Shown here: positions 50,098-58,151 of the stretch, in pieces
Position numbering within the stretch: the stretch's first letter is position 1
How the letters are laid out: every line of letters begins with the position of its first letter
Assembly (NCBI RefSeq): GCF_000380165.1
Contig: NZ_KB904647.1
Span: 115,756-179,326 of the forward strand
Reading direction: 5' to 3'
DNA from: Wenjunlia vitaminophila DSM 41686
Lineage (GTDB): Bacteria; Actinomycetota; Actinomycetes; Streptomycetales; Streptomycetaceae
DNA length: 63,571 bases
Notes under the pieces: generated by a model
Told to the model about the DNA's origin: nothing
Seen by the model: only the letters and a program-made list of their open reading frames with translations
The model's database searches: none
Translations under genes and position numbers: made by a program

Positions 50098-51456
50098 TCA
50101 GGCCCCCGGCGCGGCGTATAGATGGCAAGCAACGCTAACGCTGTCCACCACGGGCAGCAGCCGCGGGTCGCGTGCTTCGACGAACTCCACCACGACCTGG
50201 CCGCCATCCTCACTCATCGTGGTGACCCCACCCCAGAACGGCTCCCTGGGTTCGGTCTCGGACGCCTCCTCGCGCAGCCTTCTGAAGTACGCCAGGACGT
50301 CCGCGGCGGAGTGGCCCCTGCCCGGCGTGACGAGCACCCTGGTGGGTCCGGGCTCGGCCAGCGCGTCGAGGTTGCCGATCAGGGCCCGTTCCCGGGCGTA
50401 CTCGTCAGGGGCGAGATCCAGCCAACGTCGCTCGAGCAGCGCCCGCAGGTCGCGACGCTCCCACCCGCAGTGGGGCAGCGCCGCGGCGCACCTCGGGTGG
50501 AACGAGCAGCCGAGCGGCGGCTTCGCGGCGTCCGGGACCTCCCCGCGGGGCAGGTTCCTGGGGACGCTGCGATTGGGGTCCGGTTCCGGGATCGCCGCCA
50601 GCAGTGCCTTGGTGTACGGGTGCCGCGGCTCATTGAACACCTGTTCCGCCGGCCCCTGCTCGACGATCCGCCCCAGGTACATGATCGCGATGGTGTCGCA
50701 GAAGAACTTGGCGCTGGCCAAGTCGTGCGTGACGTACACGTACGTCAGGTCCAGGTCGCGCTTGAGGTCCAGCATCAACTGGAGGATCTTCGCGCGCACG
50801 CTCATGTCGAGCATGGAGATCGGCTCGTCGGCGACGAGCAGCTCCGGCTCGGCGATGATCGCCCGGGCCAGCACGGCCCGCTGCTTCTGCCCACCGGACA
50901 GGTCCGAGGGGAACTTGGACAGGTACCGCTCGGCCGGTGTCAGGCCCACCCGCTCCAGGGCGTGCGCCACCTTGGCCTCGTACTCCTCGTCGTCGGCGAC
51001 CAACCGGTGGATGCGCAGCGGGTGGCCCACCGCGGTGCGGATGTCCATCGACGGGTTGAGCGAGGCGTGCGGGTCCTGGAAGACCATCTGCAGCCGGCGG
51101 CGCAGGGGACGCAGCCGGCGCTCGCTGAGCTCGGTGAGGTCCTGCCCGCCGTACCGGATGCTGCCGCCGGTGGCCCGGTTCAGCCCCAGCAGGGTGCGGC
51201 CGAGGGTGGTCTTGCCGGAACCGGACTCGCCGACCAGCCCCAGGACCTCGCCGCGGCGCAGGGTCAGGTTGACGCCGTCCACGGCCTTGACCGCGCCTCC
51301 GCCGCGGCCGGAGATCCTGGCCAGCGCGCCACCCCGCATGCCGAAGTGCACCTGGAGGTCTTCGACTTCCATCAGTACGTCGTTCCTCTGGCCGGAGCCG
51401 GCACCCGGGGACGGGTCGGGTCGGGCCGCGGACTCGGTGTCAGGCTTCGTCGGCAA
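50098..51456 (-). CDS. ABC transporter ATPase, OppF/DppF type
   Basis: 452 aa. Walker A LVGESGSGKTTLG, Q-loop MVFQDPHASLNP, signature DLSGGQKQRAVLARAI, Walker B LLVADEPISMLDMS, then the oligopeptide C-terminal motif with a Cys set (LGCSFHPRCAAALPHCGWERR). About 110 extra residues extend the C-terminus beyond the usual length. The TTG at 51456 lies inside the upstream gene's end (17-base overlap), with AAGGAG 7 nt upstream. It powers import with the partner ATPase. Confidence 0.93.
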   Translation of the reverse strand: MPTKPDTESAARPDPSPGAGSGQRNDVLMEVEDLQVHFGMRGGALARISGRGGGAVKAVDGVNLTLRRGEVLGLVGESGSGKTTLGRTLLGLNRATGGSIRYGGQDLTELSERRLRPLRRRLQMVFQDPHASLNPSMDIRTAVGHPLRIHRLVADDEEYEAKVAHALERVGLTPAERYLSKFPSDLSGGQKQRAVLARAIIAEPELLVADEPISMLDMSVRAKILQLMLDLKRDLDLTYVYVTHDLASAKFFCDTIAIMYLGRIVEQGPAEQVFNEPRHPYTKALLAAIPEPDPNRSVPRNLPRGEVPDAAKPPLGCSFHPRCAAALPHCGWERRDLRALLERRWLDLAPDEYARERALIGNLDALAEPGPTRVLVTPGRGHSAADVLAYFRRLREEASETEPREPFWGGVTTMSEDGGQVVVEFVEARDPRLLPVVDSVSVACHLYAAPGA

Positions 51457-52531
51457 CGCTGATCTCCTTCACCGCCGCGAGCGCATCTCGCCCGCCCTGT
51501 CCCAACTCCTCGCCGAGCGAGGGGTCCGCCTCCAGTGCCTGGTGCCAGCAGGCGGTGCGGACACCGGACCCGAGCACCACCTCGGGTGGCTCGTGCTCCG
51601 CGCACCCCCGCATGGCGACCGGGCAGCGGGGGTGGAACCGGCACCCCGTGGGGGGCCTGACCAGGTCCGGAGGGCTGCCCGGAATGTAGTGCAGGCCCGT
51701 GGTGGACAGCGAGATGGTGGAGCGGAGCAGTTCCCGGGTGTACGGGTGCTGCGGGTTGGCGAACACCTCGCGGGCGTCGCCCTGCTCGACGATGTGTCCG
51801 GCGTACATCACCGCGACCCGGTCGCACGCTTCCGCGACGATACCGAGGTTGTGCGTGATGAGCACCAAGGCCGTGTCAAAGTTCTTCCGCAGATCGGCAA
51901 GGATCTTGATGATCTGTGCCTCGACCAGGACGTCCAGGGCGGTGGTCGGCTCGTCGGCGACCACGAACGCCGGGCGCAGCACCAGTGCCAGCGCGATCAT
52001 GATGCGCTGGCGCATGCCGCCGGAGAACTCGTGCGGGTAGGCGTGGTAGCGGCTGGGCGGGATGCCCATGCCGCGCAGCGCGTCCAGGGCGCGCTCCCGG
52101 CGCTGCTGCCTCGACAGGCCCTTCTCGTGGGTGCGCAGCGCCTCCTCGAAGTGCTCGGAGATCTTCATCAGTGGATTGAGCCGGGTCATCGGCTCCTGGA
52201 AGATCAGTCCGAGCTCGGGCCCGCGGAGCTTCTGCAGGTGCTTGGGCGACAGGCCGACCAGGTTGGTGCCCTTGAAGTCGACCACCCCGTCCAGGGCCGT
52301 CCCGGCCGGGGTGAGTCCCAGCACCCCTCGGCCCAGGGTGGACTTCCCACAGCCGGACTCGCCGACCAGGCCCAGGGTCTCACCGGGACGGACCTCGAAC
52401 GTGACTCCGTCCACGGCGCGCACCGGACCGCGTTCGGTCCCGTACCAGACCCGTAGGTCCTGCACGGCCAGCACGGGCTCGGGAGCGCCGGTCGCCGCTG
52501 CCGCGGTGCTCGGCGCACTGGTGGTGGCCAT
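51440..52531 (-). CDS. ABC transporter ATPase, OppD/DppD type
   Basis: 363 aa. Walker A LVGESGCGKSTLG, Q-loop LIFQEPMTRLNP, signature EFSGGMRQRIMIALAL, Walker B VVADEPTTALDV, switch His VLITHN, and the oligopeptide C-terminal motif (TGCRFHPRCPVAMRGCAEHEP). The ATG start overlaps the permease stop by one base (TGATG), so translation is coupled. It pairs with the next ATPase to drive the transporter. Confidence 0.94.
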   Translation of the reverse strand: MATTSAPSTAAAATGAPEPVLAVQDLRVWYGTERGPVRAVDGVTFEVRPGETLGLVGESGCGKSTLGRGVLGLTPAGTALDGVVDFKGTNLVGLSPKHLQKLRGPELGLIFQEPMTRLNPLMKISEHFEEALRTHEKGLSRQQRRERALDALRGMGIPPSRYHAYPHEFSGGMRQRIMIALALVLRPAFVVADEPTTALDVLVEAQIIKILADLRKNFDTALVLITHNLGIVAEACDRVAVMYAGHIVEQGDAREVFANPQHPYTRELLRSTISLSTTGLHYIPGSPPDLVRPPTGCRFHPRCPVAMRGCAEHEPPEVVLGSGVRTACWHQALEADPSLGEELGQGGRDALAAVKEISVADEA

Positions 52532-53964
52532 CAGCCCTCCTTCGGGGCGTCGGTGACGGTGCTTCCGGGCGTGTCCGGCCCGTCCTGCCCGTCCTGGTCC
52601 TGCGACGCCGCGGGGGACGCGGTGGCCGGCGTCGTGGCCTCGCCGTCGCTGCCGGCCCCGTCGCCCGACCCGGTGGCCCCGGTGTCGCCGGTGTCACCGC
52701 CGGCCTCGACGGGCTCCGTCCCGGCGTCCGCTCCGGCGACGGTGCCGTCGGCTCCGGAGGCGTCCTGGGCGGGCAGGTCCACCAGGGTGTCGGCGACGGG
52801 CTCGGCGGCCCCCGCCGACTTGACGAGGTCGGGGCGCGTCGTCCCCGCCGTGGCGGACGGCTGCTCGGTGGCCGTCCCCGGTGCGTCGTCCGCGTCCGGG
52901 GTGGGGTCCTCCGAGCCGGCCGCGGCCGTGGCGGTGGCGGCCGGGGTGGTCGCCGCGAGGACCGTCCGGCGGGCGGTGGCGCCCGGGATGACGACCTTGG
53001 AGATCCGCCGGCGGCGGGTGGTCGGGTTGAGGACGTCGTTGAGGCCCTCGCCGAGCAGGGTGAAGCCGAGGATGGCCAGCAGGATGGCCAGGCCCGGGTA
53101 CAGGGCCGTCCACCACATGCCGGCGCCCACGTCGTCGATGGCGCGCTCCAGGTCGTAGCCCCACTCCGCGGCGTCGGTGGGCTCGATGCCCATGCCGAGG
53201 AAGCCGAGGCCGGCCAGGGTGGAGATGGCGTCGGCGGCGTTCATGGTGGTGATCACCGGCACCGACTGCACGACGTTGGAGAACAGGTACTTGCGGATCA
53301 CGGTCCCCGGCTTGGCGCCCATCGCGCGGGCCGCCTCGACGTAGGTGGCCTCGCGGGCGGAGAGCGCGGAGCTTCGGACCACCCGGAAGTACTGCGGGAT
53401 GTAGACCACCGTGATCGCGAGCGCCGCGGTGACCACGCTGCCCCCGGCGACGCCGGAGAAGATGAACCCGGCGACGATGGCCAGCAGCAGGTAGGGGAAG
53501 GCGAAGAGCGCATCCATGATCAGCACCAGGATGCGGTCCAGCCATCCGCCGAAGTAGCCGGAGAGCAGCCCCAGCAGCACCCCGATGATCAGGGAGAAGA
53601 ACACGGCGAGCAGCATGACCTCGAGCGCGGTGCGGGCGCCGTACACCACGCGGGAGAGCACGTCGAGGCTCTGCACGGTGGTGCCGAAGAGGTGGTCCCC
53701 GCCGGGGGAGCCCTGCTTGGGGAAGCGTTCGCCGTCCGCCTGGTACTGGTCGAAGTCGTAGGGCGCGATCAGCGGGGCGAAGACGGCTGCGAGCACGAAG
53801 ATCGTGCTGATGGCGAGCCCGGTCAGCAGCAGTGCCTTGGGCACGCCGCGTGCCTGCCGGATCGGGGCCAGCGCGTGGCGCAGCCCGGCGAAACGCCCGG
53901 GCTTGACCGGCACGTCCGGTGCCGGCTCGGGGTCGGTGGTGGTGAGGAGCGTCGTCTGGGCCAT
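52531..53964 (-). CDS. ABC permease, OppC type, with long acidic C-terminal tail
   Basis: 477 aa. Residues 1 to about 335 are an OppC/DppC permease (N-terminal OppC domain, GSPGGDHLFGTTVQSLDVLSRVVYGART, EAA loop SAREATYVEAARAMGAKPGT, about six helices). Residues about 340-477 are a low-complexity Ala/Thr/Asp/Gly tail predicted to be cytoplasmic and disordered, which typical family members lack. The start overlaps the OppB-type stop by one base. The tail's role is unknown. Confidence 0.9.
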   Translation of the reverse strand: MAQTTLLTTTDPEPAPDVPVKPGRFAGLRHALAPIRQARGVPKALLLTGLAISTIFVLAAVFAPLIAPYDFDQYQADGERFPKQGSPGGDHLFGTTVQSLDVLSRVVYGARTALEVMLLAVFFSLIIGVLLGLLSGYFGGWLDRILVLIMDALFAFPYLLLAIVAGFIFSGVAGGSVVTAALAITVVYIPQYFRVVRSSALSAREATYVEAARAMGAKPGTVIRKYLFSNVVQSVPVITTMNAADAISTLAGLGFLGMGIEPTDAAEWGYDLERAIDDVGAGMWWTALYPGLAILLAILGFTLLGEGLNDVLNPTTRRRRISKVVIPGATARRTVLAATTPAATATAAAGSEDPTPDADDAPGTATEQPSATAGTTRPDLVKSAGAAEPVADTLVDLPAQDASGADGTVAGADAGTEPVEAGGDTGDTGATGSGDGAGSDGEATTPATASPAASQDQDGQDGPDTPGSTVTDAPKEG

Positions 53965-54986
53965 CAGTACCGCACCCTCGGGTCGATCAGTGCGTTGACA
54001 AAGTCGATCAGCATGCTGATCAGGACGACGACCAGGGCGAACACCGTCACGATGCCCTGGACGGCGATGTAGTCGCGCTGATTGATGTACGTGATCAGGG
54101 TCGAGCCGACACCTGGCCAGTTGAAGGTCTTCTCGGTGAGCACCGCGCCACCGAGCAGCAACGCGACCTGGAGGCCGAGAACGGTGATCACCGGGACCAG
54201 GGCGTTGCGGAAGGCGTGCTGGGTGACGACCCGTCGCTCCCTGACCCCGCGGGCGCGGGCGGCTTCGATGTAGTCCCCGTGCAACGACTGGATCACGTTG
54301 ATCCGGATCATGCGGATGAACACGCCGACGATGAGCAGGCCCAGGGTGATCGAGGGCAGGATCAGGTGTTTGAGCCCGTCCTCGACGGCGTTCCAGTCAC
54401 CGGCTATCAGGCAGTCCAGCACGTAGATGTGGGTGACTGACTCGATGTTCAACGACGTGAGCGGATCGGCCTGGTCCGAGGTGGGCAGCCAGGTGCCGGA
54501 GAAGGCGAGCTGCGCGAGCAGGCCGGTGAAGAACACCGGGGCCGCGTAGGTGGTGATGCCGAAGATCCGGGCAGTGACGTCGAAGGCGCTGTCCCTGTAT
54601 CTGCCGGAGAACAGGCCGATGGGCAGCCCGATGAGGACCGCCACGAACAGGGCGCCGAGAGTGAGGCTGAGGGTCGCTCCGCCGTTCTCGATGATGATGT
54701 CCGACACCTTGCGGTGGTCAACGAAGGTGGTGCCGAAGTCCAGGGTGACGACGTCGCCGAGGTAGTCCAGGTACTGCTCGAACAGCGGCTTGTCCAAGCC
54801 TGCTATCCGTCGTTTCTCCGCGAGCTGCTCCGGTCCGAGCTTGCCCCCCGCGGCGGCCGAGACCGGGTCGCCCGGGGCCACGCGCATCAGCAGGAAGACC
54901 AGCGTGAGGAGGATGAGCACCATGGGGACCGCCAGCAGCAACCGCTGGGCGACGTAACGCCCGAGGCCGCCTGACTGCTTGCTCAT
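53964..54986 (-). CDS. ABC permease, OppB type
   Basis: 340 aa. Six-helix permease with the OppB N-terminus (YVAQRLLLAVPMVLILLTLVFLLMRVAPGDPV) and the EAA loop (GDYIEAARARGVRERRVVTQHAFRNALVPVITVLGLQ). It forms the channel with the OppC-type subunit. The ATG at 54986 follows the proximal binding-protein gene by 94 nt. Confidence 0.95.
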   Translation of the reverse strand: MSKQSGGLGRYVAQRLLLAVPMVLILLTLVFLLMRVAPGDPVSAAAGGKLGPEQLAEKRRIAGLDKPLFEQYLDYLGDVVTLDFGTTFVDHRKVSDIIIENGGATLSLTLGALFVAVLIGLPIGLFSGRYRDSAFDVTARIFGITTYAAPVFFTGLLAQLAFSGTWLPTSDQADPLTSLNIESVTHIYVLDCLIAGDWNAVEDGLKHLILPSITLGLLIVGVFIRMIRINVIQSLHGDYIEAARARGVRERRVVTQHAFRNALVPVITVLGLQVALLLGGAVLTEKTFNWPGVGSTLITYINQRDYIAVQGIVTVFALVVVLISMLIDFVNALIDPRVRY

Positions 54987-55080
54987 ATGTGATTCTCTCC
55001 AGGACGGCGGACGGGGCGCGGACCGGTCAGAGCCTGTCCGCGCCCCCCGCGGTGTCCGTCGGTTGCCGACAGGTACCGTG

Positions 55081-56670
55081 CTACTTCTTGGCGATCAGCC
55101 AGAAGCGGAAGATGTACGACGGGTCGAAGGTCTCCTCCAGACCGGTGATGCCTTCCCGTGCCACGGCGCTCTGCTTGCCCTGCCAGATCGGCAGGACCGG
55201 CACGTCCTCCGCGATGATCTTCTGGATCTCGGCGAAGGCCGTGTTGCGAACCTTGGCGTCGTCGCTGGCCAGCTCGGTGTCGAGGGCGCTGTTCACCTTG
55301 GGGTTCGAGTAGTTGTTGGTGAAGTAGCCACCGTCACGCATGAACGGGCTGAGGTAGTTGTCGGCGTCCGGGAAGTCGGGGTACCAGCCGAGGCCGAAGC
55401 CGGGGTAGAGGTCCTCGTCGAACGCGGCCTTCTGGTACTGCTCCCAGCCGGTGCTGTCCAGCTTGACCTTGAACAGCTTGGATTCCTCGAGCTGCCGCTT
55501 GATCTCGGTGAACTCGTCGGTGGTCACCGCGCCGTACTTCTCCGAGCTGTACCACAGGTCAACGCTGACCGGGGTCTTGACGCCGGCCTTCCGCAGCAGC
55601 GCGGCGGCCTTGTCCGCGGACGGCTCGCCGTACTTCTCCTTGAAGCTTTCCACCGCGCCGTTGAGGCCCTGCGGGACCATCGAGTACAGCGGCACCACGT
55701 TGCCGTTGTAGACGTTCTCGGCGATCGACTTGCGGTCCAGGACCTGGGCGATGGCCTGGCGGACGACCTTGTTGTCGACCGGCTTGCTCTTCACGTTGAA
55801 CGCGATGTAGCGGATCTCCGCACCGGCGCCCTGGACGATGCTGACGCCCTTGGAGGCCCCGTCCTTCTCGATCGCCTGGAGGGTGGTCGGGGAGAGCTTC
55901 CCGTAGGCGAAGTCGACCTTGCCGTTCTCCACGGCCTGCTTCAGCGTGGACTCCTCGCTGAAGAACTGGAGCACGTACTGCTGGCTCTTCGGCTTGCGGG
56001 GGCCCGTGTAGTCCTTGTTGGCCACGAAGGAGGCGAGCTGCTTCGGCTTGTACTTGTCCAGCTTGTACACACCGGAGCCGATGCTGTTGTCAGCCATCCT
56101 GAGCTTGTCCGCCGGGTAGTCCGCGTCCGAGGGGACGATCGACGCCGAACCGGTGGTGAGCACCTGCGGGAACGTCGCGTCGGGGCGCTTGAGGTGGAAC
56201 ACCACGGTCTTGGGGTCCTTGGCCTCGACGGACTGCATCGAGTTGAACAGCGACGAGCCACCGGCCGGGTCGGCGATGGTGACGACGCGCTTGATCGAGA
56301 AGGCCACGTCCTCGGCGGTGAGATCGCTGCCGTTGGTGAACTTCAGCCCGTCCTTGATGGTGCAGGTGAAGGTCTTGGCGTCGGTGAACTCGCACTTCTC
56401 GGCGGCGTCCCCGGTGTAGTCCTTGGCCCCCGCCTCGTAGGTCAGGAGCTGCTGGAAGGTGTTGTAGTTCACCGTCCAGGAGCCGAGGTCGTACGTCGCC
56501 GCGGGGTCAAGCGAGTTCACGGGCTCGGTGGTGCCCATGATCACGGCTTTGCCGCTGCTGCTGCCGCCGCCTTTGGAACCGGAGGAGTCGTTGTCGTCTC
56601 CGCATGCGGCCACCGCCAGTGCCATCAGGCTCACGGTGGCGGCAGCCACGACGCGCTTGCTACGTGACAT
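55081..56670 (-). CDS. ABC substrate-binding lipoprotein, family 5 (proximal copy)
   Basis: 529 aa. Signal peptide with lipobox Cys23 (MALAVAACGDD). Family-5 blocks are NSLDPAATYDLGSWTVNYNTFQQL, LKFTNGSDLTAEDVAFSIKRVV, SIGSGVYKLDKY and GWYPDFPDADNYLSPF. The start ATG 56670 has AAGGGG 8 nt upstream. It heads the operon binding protein - OppB - OppC - OppD - OppF - second binding protein. It probably delivers peptides or a similar solute; the ligand is not predictable. Confidence 0.94.
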   Translation of the reverse strand: MSRSKRVVAAATVSLMALAVAACGDDNDSSGSKGGGSSSGKAVIMGTTEPVNSLDPAATYDLGSWTVNYNTFQQLLTYEAGAKDYTGDAAEKCEFTDAKTFTCTIKDGLKFTNGSDLTAEDVAFSIKRVVTIADPAGGSSLFNSMQSVEAKDPKTVVFHLKRPDATFPQVLTTGSASIVPSDADYPADKLRMADNSIGSGVYKLDKYKPKQLASFVANKDYTGPRKPKSQQYVLQFFSEESTLKQAVENGKVDFAYGKLSPTTLQAIEKDGASKGVSIVQGAGAEIRYIAFNVKSKPVDNKVVRQAIAQVLDRKSIAENVYNGNVVPLYSMVPQGLNGAVESFKEKYGEPSADKAAALLRKAGVKTPVSVDLWYSSEKYGAVTTDEFTEIKRQLEESKLFKVKLDSTGWEQYQKAAFDEDLYPGFGLGWYPDFPDADNYLSPFMRDGGYFTNNYSNPKVNSALDTELASDDAKVRNTAFAEIQKIIAEDVPVLPIWQGKQSAVAREGITGLEETFDPSYIFRFWLIAKK

Positions 56671-57057
56671 GAAAGAATCCCCTTGCTGAAACGCCGACCG
56701 AGATTCGGCATTGATCGCAGGAACCCTAGTGCGACCGCCTCGGCGATCGATGACACGGAACAGTTCCGGCGTAATTACGCCCGGATAACAGCACCCGGGT
56801 AACCGATTTCCGGACAGCGGAATCAATGCCGTTAGTCGCCATAAAAGCGGACACAATTCCCCCGCTCCCTGGCGTCATGACTCCATTGAGAACAAGCGCC
56901 CACTGCGCTGTCGACAGGACGTGCTGTGAGAATAATCACTCAAGGGGGCGCGCCGACAGGGAACCGGAATCCTTCATGCCGCATGTGTGACGGATCGCCA
57001 ATCGGTATGGCCTCGCCGGATATCCCCGGGAATCGACCGGACCGGGTGTCCGACCGT
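56671..57057 (-). promoter_or_regulatory. Promoter region of the ABC operon with a 14-bp palindrome
   Basis: 387 nt, noticeably less GC-rich than its surroundings. The perfect palindrome GGCGTAATTACGCC (56768-56781) lies about 98 nt upstream of the operon's first ATG and is a candidate operator. TAGGGT on the minus strand near 56728-56733 is a possible -10. No gene is supported here. Confidence 0.5.
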
Positions 57058-57759
57058 TCAGCGCGCGACCGGGACCAGCGAGCGCAGGAAGGTCAGGTTG
57101 ACGTCCTCGAGGGAGCGCACCACGGTGCACCCGGGCGCGGCGTCGATCGGTGCCACCGAGGGCACGGCGAGCACCTGGCAGCCGGCCGAACGGGCGGAGG
57201 TCACACCGGTCGGGGTGTCCTCCACCACCAGGCAGCTCTCCGGCGGCGCCTCCATCCGGCGGGCCGCCGTCAGGTACGGCTCCGGGTGCGGCTTGGTGTT
57301 CTCGACCTCGTCACCGGCGAGCGAGAAGGCGAACCTGGACGACCCCAGGGTCTGTAGCACCACGTCGATGATCCGCCGGTGCGAGGCGGACACCAGGGCG
57401 ATCGGGACGTCGTACGTGGCGAGCTCGGCGAGCAGCCGCTGGGCCCCCGGCATCAGGGTCACCCCCCTGCCGATCAGCTCGGCGAAACGGTCGTTCACCA
57501 GCCTGGACAGCTCCGGGTAGGTGATCCGGGCGCCGGTCTGCCGGAGCAGGAAGGCACCCACCCGGGTCATCGGCCCGCCGGCCACCTCCGCCCGGTACTC
57601 CGGCCGCAGCTCGTGCCCCAGCTCCGCGAAGACCTCCACCTCCGCGTCCCACCAGAAACCCTCGGTGTCCACCAGGGTCCCGTCCATGTCGAGCAGGACC
57701 GCCCGCAGGCCGGAGCTGGTGCTCGTGCGGAGTCCCCCAGCGGGGATGGTGTTGGTCAC
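57058..57759 (-). CDS. HAD-family phosphatase (CbbY/beta-phosphoglucomutase-like)
   Basis: 233 aa. Catalytic Asp24 and Asp26 in LLDMDGTLVDTEG; motif II Ser in ALVSASH; motif III Lys in ENTKPHPEPYL; motif IV acidic pair in CLVVEDTPTGVTSARSAGC. The helical cap type and the CLVVEDTPTG block fit phosphoglucomutase or sugar-phosphatase members. The GTG at 57759 has GGGAGG 4 nt upstream. The substrate is not readable. It lies downstream of metH, beyond a hairpin. Confidence 0.93.
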   Translation of the reverse strand: MTNTIPAGGLRTSTSSGLRAVLLDMDGTLVDTEGFWWDAEVEVFAELGHELRPEYRAEVAGGPMTRVGAFLLRQTGARITYPELSRLVNDRFAELIGRGVTLMPGAQRLLAELATYDVPIALVSASHRRIIDVVLQTLGSSRFAFSLAGDEVENTKPHPEPYLTAARRMEAPPESCLVVEDTPTGVTSARSAGCQVLAVPSVAPIDAAPGCTVVRSLEDVNLTFLRSLVPVAR

Positions 57760-58151
57760 CTGGCCTCCCTTCGTCACCGGGCCGGTCGCCCCGCTGGAAG
57801 CGCCCGGGCGCCGGAGCGGCGCCGGAACGCCCCTGAGGGACGAACAGGCCGGTCGCCGTTGCTCCTGTTCCGAAGCGGCGACCGGCCCGAGCCGGATCAT
57901 CCAGTCTACGGCGCCACGCGCGGAATGCCGCGGCGCGCGCCCGGAGGCACACCGTACCCGCCCGGCACCCGCCGTCCCAGGGAGCGGACAGGTTTCATGG
58001 GTGGTCGGTTCGGCGGTCCCCCGGTGGGGCACCCCCGCGGGAGCAGGGGTCACCGTCGGTCACGGGTGGTGGCCGCTCCGCCGCCGCCCCGCCCCGCCCA
58101 CGGAGCATTGCCCGGCCGCGGTCCTGCCGTCCCGGGGGTGCCGTGGACGCG
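57760..58151. other. Spacer between metH and the HAD gene
   Basis: 392 nt. It contains the long-stem hairpin at 57847-57887. Several open frames cross it, but all are shadows of GC-rich composition and none is protein-like. The promoter of the HAD gene should lie between the hairpin and 57759; no clear element was found. Confidence 0.5.
57847..57887 (-). terminator. Perfect 12-bp hairpin downstream of metH
   Basis: GGCCGGTCGCCG (57847-57858) pairs with CGGCGACCGGCC (57876-57887) around a 17-nt loop. It lies about 265 nt past the metH stop and may end the metH transcript. The distance makes the role uncertain. Confidence 0.5.
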
